From: Selaginella moellendorffii | Taxonomy: Eukaryota > Streptophyta > Lycopodiopsida > Selaginellales > Selaginellaceae | Length of the DNA stretch: 64,000 nucleotides | Assembly (NCBI RefSeq): GCF_000143415.4 | Contig: NW_003314302.1 | Coordinates: forward strand, 1,119,820-1,183,819 | Reading direction: 5' to 3' | Part shown: piece by piece, positions 22,079-34,315 of the stretch | How the letters are laid out: every line of letters starts with the position of its first letter | Position numbering within the stretch: position 1 is the stretch's first letter | Program-made: the position numbers and the translations under genes | Notes under the pieces: model-generated | The model's input: the letters and a program-made list of their open reading frames with translations, nothing else | The model's database searches: none | What the model was told of the DNA's origin: nothing

Positions 22079-23304
22079 ATGGCTCAGCAGAAGAGGCCTG
22101 CGCTCTGGAGAACACAGCCCAAAGTGATCACGTCTCCAAGAACAGCTTCTTTTTCTTCTTTTTCTTCTTCTTCTTCTTCTTCTTCTTCTTCTTCTTCTCC
22201 AGCTCTCAAAAGGCCTCCGATGCTACTGCTCAAAAAGTCCGACCACATCTTGTCCGAGAACATCGTTCCCAAGAGTCCGGAGCAGGATCAAGCCGGAGGA
22301 TCATTGTTCAATAAAATCAAGAGCTCGCCCAAGAAGAAGAAGGCGAAGAAACTCTCGCCCACGAGTCCAACCATCAGTATCCTCGTCGAGAGGCAGCATT
22401 TCGTGGATAGAGCTCCATCTTTGCGGGAATTGCAAGAACAAAGAAAGGCAAAGATATCACACTATGGTCGACGTATCGGCTCCGCCAAGTCCGTTCCGGA
22501 AAAGCCCCTCTTCTCTCCAACGCCAGCTTCGAAGAAGAGATGTGGATGGATCACTCCACAGAGCGGTACGAATCTCTCAAAGCATATTTTCCTCCCAAGT
22601 AACAAGTTTCTTTTGTGTGAAGATCCAGTCAATGTTGCTTACCATGACCATGAATGGGGAGTTCCTGTTCATAATGATAAGTAAGAACCATTTTGTCTAT
22701 TTTTTAAAATGTGACTTATTTAAATTGCTTCCAGGCTGCTGTTTGAGCTGCTCACACTTGCTAGTGCACAATCTGAGCTTAGTTGGTCTGGTATATTGGC
22801 AAAACGTGATCTCTACAGGTAGAAATCAAACTATATGTTAATATTGTATTTTAGTATTAAATTTGATCTATTCTTTGTAGAACTGCATTCTCCGGGTTTG
22901 ATCCATCAATCCTTTCAACTTACGATGCAGCACGGATAGCAGAAACCCGATCAAGTGTTGACATTCTCCAGCAAGATGGCAAAGTGGAGAGTGTGATCGA
23001 GAATGCAAGGAGGGTTCTCCAAATCTCCCATGAGTTTGGCAGCTTTGATCAATACATATGGAGCTTTGTAAACAACAAGCCAATTGTAACAAGCTTTCGG
23101 ATGTCGTCCCAAGTTCCCATCAAGAGCTCAAGGTCAGAGGTAATGAGCAAAGATTTAATCCAGAAAGGATTCCGAGGTGTGGCTCCAGCGATTGTCTACT
23201 CTTTCATGCAAGCATCTGGGCTGACAAATGATCATATTGTGCATTGCTTTCGCCACAAAGAAGTTCATTCACACCACTCCAACTCAATGCTACACTCAAT
23301 TTGA
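22079..23304 (+). CDS. DNA-3-methyladenine glycosylase I (TAG family)
   Basis: This base-excision-repair enzyme family removes 3-methyladenine from alkylated DNA. Exons 22079-22565, 22623-22680, 22735-22818 and 22881-23304 join with GT-AG ends to 350 residues. The N-terminal 150 residues are a low-complexity Ser/Lys-rich extension with a poly-Ser run. The HhH glycosylase domain runs from about 152 to 336. Zinc ligands of the E. coli enzyme are conserved: Cys155, His170, His328 and Cys332 (HIVHC). Tyr169 and Trp199, matching E. coli Tyr16 and Trp46, are kept, but the position of E. coli Glu38 is Ala191. I chose MAQQKRP as the start because the upstream in-frame ATG at 22037 adds only a hydrophobic 14-residue leader; it remains possible. 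The Lys-rich region could serve as a nuclear signal. Confidence 0.9.
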
Positions 23305-23899
23305 CCTTTAAGAAAGACATACTCTTTAACTTAATATTGACATGTTGGGTATGTAAGATTTTCTAGTATATTCAATATTGTATATTATATAAAACAAATG
23401 TGAATCATATAATGATTTGGCTAGTATTTGCAGCTGTTATAATCACTTTTTAGTTTAGAGAGAAACATTCTTTAAAATGAATTCAGCTTGTTATTCTCAA
23501 GCCATATGAGCTTTTGATGATGGTAGGTATCTAAAAGCATTATAGCTTGAGGGAGCATTTTTTTTTCACTTTGCATTTTAAAAATAAACCTTTAAAACAT
23601 AATTGAATTCTTGTCATATAATTGGATAAGGGATTTTTATCTTGTGAATGTATTATTTATATTATATATTGCTAAGGATAATATGGATTAAAAATATTTG
23701 AACATATTTACCCCCAGCAGAAGTGTGATTTGCTAGTCTTTTTAAAACTATTTTATTATAAATTACGTCATTTAGAACACCATGTCAGTGTAAGTAAGTT
23801 TTTTTTTGACAAAAGATTTAGTCACAATAATGCATTTAATTAGAGTGTACTTAATTAGAGAGGAACATAATATTTGTGCAAATCTTAAACCTCATAACC
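23305..23899. other. AT-rich 3' flank
   Basis: Downstream of the glycosylase gene, AT-rich with no open frame of note. It merges into the decayed Ty3 copy. Confidence 0.6.
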
Positions 23900-24838
23900 T
23901 TGTAGCCTAGGTCCGTTTAATCAAGCAAGGAGCATTTAGATAAATCACATACCTTAAGATTGCCCAAGTGATTTATCTTAAACCAATAGATGAATTCTTG
24001 TCAAATATTAATCTTAATACCTATACATCAACAATTTATAATTTTTATGAAGACAAACTCAACTTCATTAATAATATAAGACCATAAGTATTTATATAGT
24101 GAAACACTAACATAACTATACACCTTTGTGATATATGCATATTAGAAAAATAACTATAGATGATAAACATTTTCAAAAGTGTGATATATCCCCAAATGAG
24201 GTCAAAACATGGAATGTCTTAACCATAAATGCAAAAATATTATATAAGAGAATCATCTTTAGACAAAAATGCTAAAATACCATTTGATTAAGGATAAAGT
24301 ATTTAATAACAATTGCAAACACATTAACAACTTCCATTTAATGAATTAGATAGTTGGAAACAATGCTAACATACTCATTCCCCGCAATTGACCAAAAAAA
24401 GGCCCCATCAAATTAAATGCCATTAAATTAAATAGATAAAAAATTGCAATTGACTCTAACCATCCTTTCATAGTATGAAAAGGAGTATTATAAGTTTGGC
24501 ACCACATACAACTATACACATATCATATAATATCTTGTCATATCTTTAGCTAATAAAAAAACCTTTTTAATAGAAGAACTTCTCAATCACACAATAATGT
24601 ATATATGTCTGTCTAAAATAAAAGAGTTATGGTAAGTGTGGAAGCTATAGAAGTGAAGGCACCACTAATTGTAAATAATCATCTAGATTAGTCTTTACAA
24701 AATAAAGAAAGTTGTCCCTAAGATAATATTAATAATGTAAATGCCAAAATGACAAATCATTAGTAAGTGATACAAAATTCTTAAAGCCCTCACAAAACTT
24801 TTGGATCCATAGGTTAACCCTTTGACTTCTTAAACATT

Positions 24839-25032
24839 TGTAAGCTTCTGAGTTTAGACTTCTCGGGAGGTCACTTAACCAAGTACTATTCAAATTTAAG
24901 GACACTTAACCCCAAGTATCCCAAAACTTTTAACCGATTGGAAAAAAGGGTACACTTTTATTTATAGGCCCTTTCCCTTTATATTTGAACCCCATGGACC
25001 ATCTTTTGAGTTGTTCCCTTTGGTTACTTACA
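24839..25032 (-). mobile_element. Solo LTR containing a 5S-rRNA-derived segment (Cassandra-like), copy 1
   Basis: 194 bp with ends TGTAAG...CTTACA, flanked by near-identical 5-bp duplications ACATT (24834-24838) and ACATC (25033-25037). The minus strand carries the 5S-like part at about 24857-24912 (TTAAGTGTCCTT, AATAGTACT, GTGACCTCCCGAGAAGTC). It interrupts the decayed Ty3 copy. The aligned site in the paralogue at about 40,195 continues without it, so this is an independent insertion that left only one LTR. Confidence 0.75.
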
Positions 25033-25801
25033 ACATCATCCAAAAGAGATAAATCTAATGTGAATTTTAAACATTGAGCATAACAACTACTATATGCTCA
25101 TCTAGAAAATGAGCTCTTTAGGAATAAAAGAAGAGAGAAAAGGGAAAGAAACTTGAAATAAAGTATCAATATCAACTATTGAACTTCCAAGGCAATGAAT
25201 AACTTTGAAATTATAGATTTAAAACTTTAATGCCCACTGAACAATATAGTTAATTAAGTTCTTTTATTTCAGTAATGAAGGACTACAATATGATTGCCCT
25301 TTAGTAGAGTTTGAGAATGATGCAAGTATATATAAAACTTTTAAAACCTCAAACCACTACTAAATACTTATTCTCTATTATGGAGTAGTTCATCTCAATT
25401 AGTTACAAAGTGCAATTGATATATGTTACAGGATGACACTAGTTAGGGATGCTCATACTCTCTTGCATTAACATGCCCCTAAGATTGATATCATAAGCAT
25501 TTATGAGAAAGGTAAATCATCAAGTGTCAAAATATGTTAAAACTAAAGAAGTTGTTAACACTTCATTACAATTCTCAGACAAAAAAAAAAATTATGGGCA
25601 ACTTCAACAATACTAATAATAGTGCAATTTGATTAGAAATATAATCAATAAAATGTATAAAATATTGCAGCTTATTAAGGATGTGTTGCACATTATTTAT
25701 ACACATTAGTGTAAGAAACTTTAGAACAGCCATAAATTTGTCAAAATCAATTTAAAAAACCTTATAAAAAATGCAATACCCAAGATTAGTAGTATGTTTA
25801 G

Positions 25802-25925
25802 TATAAGCAACAAAAACAAAGTTGAAAGATATAAAGAAAAAGAGCCCATAAATAAAAGTACCTTTTTTTTCAATTGGTTAAAAGGTTGAATAGTATTAGG
25901 TTGGTGACCTCTTGAGAAGCCTAAA
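25802..25925 (+). mobile_element. 5S-type LTR, copy 3, internally deleted
   Basis: Beginning TATAAGCAAC (the other copies have TGTAAG), it aligns with the copy at 38,502 over GAGCCCATAAATAAAAGTAC, then CAATTGGTTAA, then TGAATAGTA and GGTGACCTCTTGAGAAG. About 35 bp, covering the box A region of the 5S-like part, and a stretch near the left end are missing. The right end and target duplication are unclear. Confidence 0.5.
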
Positions 25926-26002
25926 TTTGGTCTTAGAGGATCTCAGATTTGAATCACACCATATGTTAAGCCATTCAAACTAAATGGAATTATTAAGATA
26001 CA

Positions 26003-26003
<1 letters not shown>

Positions 26004-26033
<30 letters not shown>
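26004..26033. repeat. (AAT)n microsatellite
   Basis: About ten AAT/ATA triplets in the decayed Ty3 region. Confidence 0.95.
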
Positions 26034-26034
<1 letters not shown>

Positions 26035-28571
26035 TAGTATATAGTAATATCATATATAGGATCCAAATTTATTGAACTAATGATTTTGTCTTAGACAATC
26101 TAAAAGATAGTGTAAGGAAGAGGAGATATATCCAAAATACTCACCTATCATGTTTTGTCACAAGATAAAGTTCACATACCTAAGAACCCCAAGATTTTAT
26201 ATATGACCTTTTTCTAACATTTCATTAACATTCATTTATAAGCTCTTAATCTTCTTTGCTGATCAATACTAAATAAAAAACTTAATTAAACAAGTATCCC
26301 TAGTTGGAATAGAATGATATATTGTAATTTTAACCCTAAAATATGTCAAAGCTAGTATATACCTTTTTTAGCTCATAACATAAAGACCATTTAAGGGATC
26401 CAAAAAAAGAATAAAAGAGCAAGAAAAAACATAAAAGATAGTAATGCTAAGACTAAAGTGATAGAAGTAAAAATAAAAGTAAAGGGATAAAGTGGAATAA
26501 AAATGAAAAGAATAAAAAAGACATGAAGGAATATGAAACAAAAAGGAGAAATATTAAAGTTAAGCTTGATATGAGTGCACTACAATCAATCCATATAAAA
26601 AATGCTATAATAATTTGAGCTCAACTTTATGATCACTCACACATACAATTAAGTTTGCCCCATCCCACACACCATACATATGTATATTTATAATTGTTAC
26701 TATAAAGAATGAAAATTGACTTTACCATACAAGGTAAATATAAATGGCAATATGTGGTAAAAAGTTGAGTAATAGAAAATAAACCAAAACCTTTATTGAC
26801 CAATACAAAAAAGATAATAAGGATATTTTATTAAAAAAAAAAACTTACAAAGTGAATACTAGATGAACTGGTGCCAAATACACCCTTGATAGTACTCTTG
26901 AAAGGATGGAAGAGTAACTAACTTATTTATATAAGGACCTTGTATTACTTATATAATTCTTATTTTCTCAAAAGAATTTCTATACTAAGACCTTTCACAA
27001 CAACAACACTGATAGGATGTTATTGATACAAAAACTTTTACCTAAGAAATGAAAGATGCCAATATGGAAAATGTTAATATGTGTGGTCACTTTATCCTAT
27101 GCCTAATAATGAACATAATGATCACAACCACATCCTTGTCTTTGTGCTTGAATATAGTAGTAACAATGTCAACCTCCATTAAAATAGGATTATCCCCTTT
27201 AGAAAGTGGAATTTAACCATATATAACTAGGTGATATTTATAGTGTTTATTAGTTAAAAAGCATTAGTTGGGGTAAGTGCATGCAGAAGCCTTGCAAAAC
27301 TTTGATAAAGTGTTAGCCACAACATCCCAACTTTATTTTATTTGATATATTTGACTTTGCACAAAGCATAAATCTTTAAAAATAAACACTAAATTACATA
27401 ATTAACTTAGATAACACTTGACGAAGACAATGCAATTGTTAAAAGGCACTGTTATAATCATCACCATATTTAAATGCACATTTAAAAATGTTTATACATG
27501 ATTGGTTACACTAAAACCATTGTACTATTATAATGCCATCCTTTGATGACAAGTGATGCTTTATTTCGTTAAAGTGGGATTTTTCATTATCCCACTTATG
27601 GTGTGTGGCCACATGCCATTTTTATAACAACAATAAAAAATTGAAGTTTTAACTTTATAATTTATAAATTAAAAACTTTTCATATGATTTTGTGTTATAA
27701 TATTGTGAAATATAAAAAAATAAATTAAAAAACTGATAGAAATATTAATAAATATTAATTAAGTACTAGGAAATGGCATGTGGACACATGCTAATTAATG
27801 TCCCACTATACTGAATAAGTCCCACTTTAACGAAATAAAACATAGTGGGACAAACATCAAATATCATCCTAAGAATGACTAGTGGCAATCACTGTAAAAT
27901 GATTAAACTAATGGTTCATATCATCTTTAAAATTCCTACAAAAAAAATTCCAGTTGGACACAAAATATTGGCAACAAGGAGGAGCCACACCACACACAAT
28001 TAATGTTGATACTAATTAAGTTTGATCATTTAATTATACATATATAATATCAACCAATTGCATCAACTAATGCTTTAGAGTTATGGGGAGGAGGTTAGAG
28101 TATGCTACTCTACCATAAAAATAAACTAGAATAAAATGGAAGAAATGAAAAAGTTATGAAAACAAAATGTAAAAGTTATATTTAAACAAAAACCACAAGT
28201 CCAAGCACTCCTTAGGGACACTTTTCACCTTCACCAATGTGAGTGTATGGAATATAAACCCTGAAAGTTTACTTTATGTTAATGATAAGAAACTTTTATA
28301 TTCAAAAGAATTTTATTAATCCTTACATATATTTATAAAAATATAAAATATACTCTTTAATACCAACAAGAGTATACCAAAGGTAATAAATGACCTTTTG
28401 AATTCTCACCCACTTTAATTTAGTGAATTTCCCAAAAATATAGAAATGTGTATATTCAATTAGCACAAAACCTTAGTTTACAAGAGTGAGTAGTTCAGAT
28501 TTAATAATTACCAAATCCCACTGTGCTAATAATAGTATACAATATCATAGTTGTACACCTAGACTTCACAA

Positions 28572-31500
28572 TTTTTATTTTAGTTTTTAATTATAAACTT
28601 TTTTACTGCCTCTATTTTTATATAATATAGATGGACTAGATTCAATTTTTGATAGATTAGATTCAATCCAATCCATGTGCTACACTACTGATATAATTAG
28701 CAGAGTAAATTTAAAGATAAATAGATATATGTATATATTTAAGAACTTTATATCCCCTATAAAATATAAAAACTAATAATAGTAGGTAATTATTTATTTA
28801 CATCTAACTACTTAGATTAAACCATTTTTCAGTGATACTGTTTTTATTTAATTTAAAATTAAAGGTTTTTTCTTTTAAGGAGGATATAATAAATAAGTCT
28901 GGATATAGTGATATATTTTACCATATCTAGCTGTTTAAATAAATCTTCATAGTAGTGTTATTTATTCTTGTTTTTGTATTATTTACAAATTGATCAATGT
29001 CTAATTATTTTAAAAAATCTAAAATTGTTTCTAAACAATAAGTTGATGTGAAGCTAGATAAGTATTCATCATACATTTATGGATATAAAAAACCCATATT
29101 TTTCTTCAATGATTATATGCTAGAATAAAGTTTGGTGAGAGTTCCAAATTTGCATTTTACTAATGACTTTATATTATAAAAGTCAGTATAACTACATCTA
29201 TCTGAATAACTAAATAGCTTTTATGTAGTAACTATGTTGTGAGTGTTCATGATAAAATTCTATTCTTTCATAGTTTAAATTTTAGAGTATCATAAAACTC
29301 TATCTTAAGCACAAAAATGTGCCTTATCATGTTTAGGTTGTTATTATAATTATATAAATGTGTATAATTGACTAATCTTATTATGTAAAATAAACTAGAA
29401 TATACTATTAGATAAATTAAAAATAATTTTTTAAATAAATTATAAATTATAAATACAAGATGAATAAAAAATTAGATTGTAGAATATCCTAGAATCTTTT
29501 TCCTAGATTGCTAGGGATGCTTTTGTTCTAAGACACTTTAGTCTTTTTTGTTCTTGAAGGCCTAACAAGACCATGAAGACAATCTCCATCAATTAATTCC
29601 ATGATACAATTTGTGATTTAAATGTTACATCTATATAAACTTGGCTACAAAGTGGACAACATTTTAGGAGTGAGAACTAAACTAATTAAGTGGTTGCATG
29701 GACAGTCTTTGCACTAAAGATGACAAAAGAGTTATGGTATTAGCATCTAATAGCTCATGTGTGATGAAGCACTTTTTCAACATCTCTTCAAAGGTCTAAA
29801 GTACAGCATATCTAACCTTTGAAAAAGGTTTGAGCTCCTTAAGGTTTTGTTGTAAGGCAAGAATTAGTTTTGCATTGAGAGCAATACAAAATCTAATATC
29901 TAACCATCAATCCAAGCTATGAGCTATAAGTCTATAATGGCAAATAAAAAAATCAATCTGGACAACGTGACCTTTGGACAAGGTTCATGAGGCTTATAAT
30001 GTTGAGTGTGGACTTAGTGATGATACAACTGACTGTATATTCCTTGTGTAAAACATTCACAAAGAGTTAAATTTTACTAATATGGACATTTCTAATATAA
30101 CTAATTCACAAAGAAAATTGCCCAATACCTACATTTTGAGATTGTAGTACTAGTTTTTGTTAGCATTCACTAGAGACCAAACCACTCAACTCAACTTCTC
30201 GCTGTGGAAAATCAATTCTTAGATCTTTGACAACCACTAGGACTACCTACCCTTGCCCTCTGCCTCGTCCTACAACCTCCTCTCTCCTGTAGCCATGTCC
30301 AAGCATCAAGGACTTTTTATTTATAAAGCCAAATTTATGAGAAAACTAGAACAAGGAGGGAGATTTACTAAAGCACTTCATTTCTTGGTTGATCACCTAG
30401 TTCAAGCAAAGTGAGTGATTGAGTAAGGCTTTCTCTACCTATATTCATATTTTTGCCTTTTTCTGCAAAACAGTAACAAATAAACAAAGACAAAAATGTA
30501 GGAGAAGAGAAGAAGAAGAAGAAGAATGAGAAGACAATAGAATAGAACTTAGCCTCAAACTTTAATGCATGAGTAAGGATAAACATATGTTATTCTTTGA
30601 ACTCTACTTTACACAAATAGTCATGGGTGAGAGAAAAAATGGTTAATTCAATGTAAATGTATATAACAGTGAGTGGAGGTTGTTTTTCAGCATGTCTAAG
30701 TGTTATTTATATACTACATGATTTTATAATTGTTCCTAACTGTTTTTCGCCTAAGTCAAGTTTTTCTTCTTTAGATGCCTAACCTTAGGCTTAACTTCAT
30801 TTCACCTAAGATTTCTTCTTTTGTTCTGCCTAGGAAGATATACAAGATAAAACATTTACTTTTTCATCACTCCCTTATGACAAAGTTACTACCTATCCTC
30901 AGGCAGTCAAATTCTCTAAATCTTGCTCTAGGTTGCTAAGCTTGGTCTTCATAGTGACAAGCTTGACACTTCAGCATAGATCATCGAGTTTCTAATACAT
31001 GATCTAATTCTCTTGGTTGAGCATGGCAATATACAAATTCTAACAGCTAATGCACTTTGCATCAATGGATGTAAAAGTTGGGATTGTGCTCTTAAGCTCT
31101 TGGATTATGTGGTGTTGATGATTTTACTTGCCTATGACTCCATCCACTTTTTTAGTGATTGTTTTGAGGTAGTTCAAGACTTGTGTGTGGTACTTTGTAG
31201 TTTCCTCATCTTTTACTGGCTGCATCAATTCATCAACTGGCTGCATCAATTCATCAACTAGCTGTTTACCTCTCTTGATGTGTTGAGCAAACTCCTCTAT
31301 AAAGCTTTGGACTGCTTGCTTGCTAGGTTGACTCGTGGACTTGTGTGTGAAGGTGTGGCTAGCCTTGACCTTATAGTGCTGCTACAGTTGTGGCTGCCTC
31401 ATCTCGCTAAACGTGTTGGTCGAGGGTGTGTGGCTATTAGATGCCTAGGTGGATTGGAGAAAACTTAACTTATACTCCTCAGGTTCACTTAGACCCTCTT

Positions 31501-31938
31501 TTGTAACCTCATCCTCTTTGTCTTATTGAGTTTTTTAGTTGTGATCTTCTTGGCCTAAACTCACTTTATTGGCGGTATCTACAGCCAATGATTTTGTCTA
31601 TAGGCACATCATGTATTGGACCTTATGACCTAAGTTTTTGAATTTCTTCCACAACTTCGGCATCCATCATTTACCTAGTGTTGTCCATTTGTGTACTCGT
31701 CACTTCTTTGATGCTTTGAGAGATTTGTATTGGCATCGGAGTTGTCTTTGCAGACATAGACAAATCATGACTTTGTTCCTAATCCAGACATAGTGTTTTA
31801 TCACCTTGTTGTGTCTATCTTTTCTGCAACACACTTGGCCACTAGATTTTTGTGGAATGAACTCTAAATGTCTTGCAGTTTGGATTTTAAAATTTAGGCA
31901 GAGTTTCTTTTTGAGGGGAGAATTTTCCTCGCTTGAAT
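28572..31938. other. AT-rich DNA with no supported gene
   Basis: Long AT-rich stretch. Plus-strand frames at 31,013-31,468 have no family features. Minus-strand text from about 30,200 to 31,900 has many stops and may be a further decayed part of the coding relic at 31,939-33,035. Confidence 0.5.
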
Positions 31939-33035
31939 CTATATGTCAGGATTCTCTTTCACTTCCACATCCCTCACTATCTCCCTCGGAGGAGATATTG
32001 GAGGTGGTGGCTCAATGACAAGGTGAGGTGAAGGATTTTCTTGAGTGGTGTAATGCTTGTAGATGCGCTGCAAAAAAATGAAGACTCTTGTCTTCACTTG
32101 CTTTCCCTTGCTTACTTGTAAGGTAATATTCTTCATTTTAGCCACAAATCCATTATAAGTGAAATGGGCTATGTTTATTTGCCATCTAGTTTTGATATCC
32201 TCCAATAGACAGGCTATCTTGATGCTAACATTTTGCGCAACTATCCTCCCATCAATGATGGCATATAACAACTTAAGCCTAGCATGATAGTCAGGCTTCA
32301 AATTGGTGAAATTGCCTCTTTGTCCATATGTGTAGTTTGGGAGGATATATTATTTGGGCATGTGATCCTTCTTGCTCATCGTGATTATTTCACCTTTGTT
32401 ATCTAGGTGAAAAATCTAAGCAAATTGGGTGAGTCCAAAGGGATAGACTCGCCCACAGAAAAGAAAAACATGTCCTTTGGGTACCACTTCTGCATAAACT
32501 TGATCCTTTGTTTGATCAATATTTCTCCTTCAAGCAGTTCTACATAGGCAAGTAATGCAAAGGCATTAAGCCAAAATTTGTCATAGGGAGAAAGCATAAG
32601 CTCCCTAGATAGCTTTACTTGGCTATAATTTGGCTTCTTGTCACCAGACAAGATTTCTTCCATATACTCATCTTGCCTATGCATTTTTGCCATCTATAGA
32701 GATTTGTAGGCAAAACACTTAATATTAAGCAACTGAGAGACATAGTGCGGTGCATACAAAGGTGCCCAAGAGAGATCTTGCATCAACAGTGCAAGAGAGG
32801 AGTTAATTGCTTGTGGCATTAGTGTAAAGAAAAAATCACTCTGCTCAATTAAGAGTGCACTCGACCTAGTAGGCATTGACAATAGCATTTGCTCTTGTAC
32901 AGCCCTAGGTGGCATTTGAGCTGCTGTACATTGGTTTGGAGTTAAGCCTAGAGTGTTAGCGCATCTTGGCAAAGGTGTAGGTATAGAGTGAGTGAGAGGG
33001 AAAAAGTGAAAGAGAAAAAAAAGCTCCCTAGCCAC
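31939..33035 (-). pseudogene. Unrecognised broken coding relic
   Basis: I do not recognise this protein. On the minus strand, a frame from 33035 runs 113 codons to a TAG, then continues in the same frame at 32693 for 96 codons (MAKMHRQDEYMEEILSGD; LSPYDKFWLNAFALLAYVEL). After a further stop and a frame change it resumes at 32301 for 120 codons (MKPDYHARLKLLYAIIDGRI; LQRIYKHYTTQENPSPHL). The composition is protein-like, with normal helical stretches, so it was probably a real gene once, perhaps transposon-carried given its surroundings. It might be a gag-like or host-derived cargo gene; nothing in it decides. Confidence 0.4.
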
Positions 33036-33199
33036 CTCTAAATTACCTAATTATTGCGTTAGCCTTAAGTTTTGTCCTTTTACCTTAATTTACTTTTGCA
33101 TGCAAATATATTGTGGAAAGTTTTTTCCTAGTAATCTCTACTTATTAATCTTCATGGTTTGTTGGCAGAGTTTATAAAATAGGGCAAGAAAAATATAGG

Positions 33200-34303
33200 C
33201 ATTTGTAGTAGACGTGGTTTTTACCTTTTATCCTATAGTGATTTACCATAGGATAACACCACAAAGTGAAACCTAAACCCTCCATGTGCCACGTGTTATA
33301 TGCCATATGTCACATGCCACATGTCCATAGGATAGTGGTGTGGAATCCAAGGTTCAGGGCCTTGGGCCACTAAATGAAGGAACGGTGCCAAACTTGTAAG
33401 CATGGAGCCAAGGAGTGACCGAATCGGACCACGAAGCAACTCTTGAGCATAAAGCCCAAGGAGCAAAGGGACAGGAGCCCGGAGCGACTTGGAACAGTCC
33501 TAGAGCAATTAACATCCCAATGTCAGGACCAGCATGCAAAACAGAGCCAAATAGAGTCTGGCGCTATTTTGGCATACCAGTGGCCTAACACAAGGATATG
33601 GGCACTCCACCAACTAGCATGATGTGGAGCTTAGGCTTAGACCCAAGCCAGACACAGAACAAGGATAGGCACGCAAACGGGAACTAGACTATGCCTCAAG
33701 TTGGTTGGCCATGCTCAACCTGCCCACTATGCCTACTATACATTTGGAACCCCCTATAACCCCCCCCCCCCCCAACCTCCCTTAATATCAAGAGTTAGTC
33801 TCTGGGACAAGCTTAAAACTTACTAAATATGGAATGGCGCTAGATTGTGAATTTGGACATAGGACAAACATTATTGTGTTCAGAACAATCTCTACATTTT
33901 GTAGATATGCCAAATGAGCAAATCTAGACACTTTCCATAAATAGCATTTGGGACTGAAATGAGACTAACACAAAGGGCATGATAGCAAGGGTGTTTGATC
34001 ATCTAGCGATATTGAGGGATTAATCTCAATACGCAAGGTTCTTGTCAAGCTAGTGCAAGACAAAGCAAAAAAGAACTAACAAGCCGAGCCAAGTATGCTC
34101 AGCTAAATAGACACTTAGGAATTCCTTCCTTATGCTCATCTGGCCAAGTATAGATGCTAAGCCTAGTTTACTAACATTTGAACAAGAGGGAGTGATAAAG
34201 GGTCCAGCAATATCGACCTCCTGCCATCACGGCAGTAAGGAAAGAGTGTCCGTAAAGACTGGATGATAGGTAACTTTCGATACCCAAAGTCACATTCACG
34301 ACA
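33200..34303 (-). mobile_element. 3' LTR of an element related to the Ty3 element at 7 kb
   Basis: On the minus strand the LTR starts at 34303 with TGTCGTGAATGTGACTTTGG, directly after a polypurine tract (AGGGGGGAGAG, 34304-34314). Similarity to the LTR at 7053-7466 includes GGGTATCGAAAG, ACTGCC(a/g)TGA and GGGTCTAAGC. It is longer than the 7-kb copy because of an extra block at about 33,780-34,200. A run of 14 C lies at 33760-33773. The left end is not defined. Confidence 0.5.
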
Positions 34304-34315
34304 CTCTCCCCCCTT

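Larger units (their letters stand above)
23900..28571 (-). mobile_element. Highly decayed Ty3 element, paralogue of the copy at 38.8-43.6 kb
   Basis: Blocks along this region align in the same order and orientation with 39,055-43,610. Examples: 'CTTCATT(a/g)(a/g)TAATAT' with 'GTGATATATGCATA' (24,060-24,135 against 39,308-39,395), the reverse-transcriptase region near 25,770 and 26,155 against 40,990 and 41,460, the zinc-knuckle region near 27,080 against 42,440, and the LTR end near 28,520-28,571 against 43,557-43,610. No frame survives. Differences are mostly C-to-T and G-to-A. It hosts one 5S-type solo LTR and a second deleted one. The boundaries are approximate. Confidence 0.7.

Noticed and set aside
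22037-22081. Upstream start for the glycosylase at 22037
   Set aside because: It adds 14 hydrophobic residues with no family support; kept only as an alternative.
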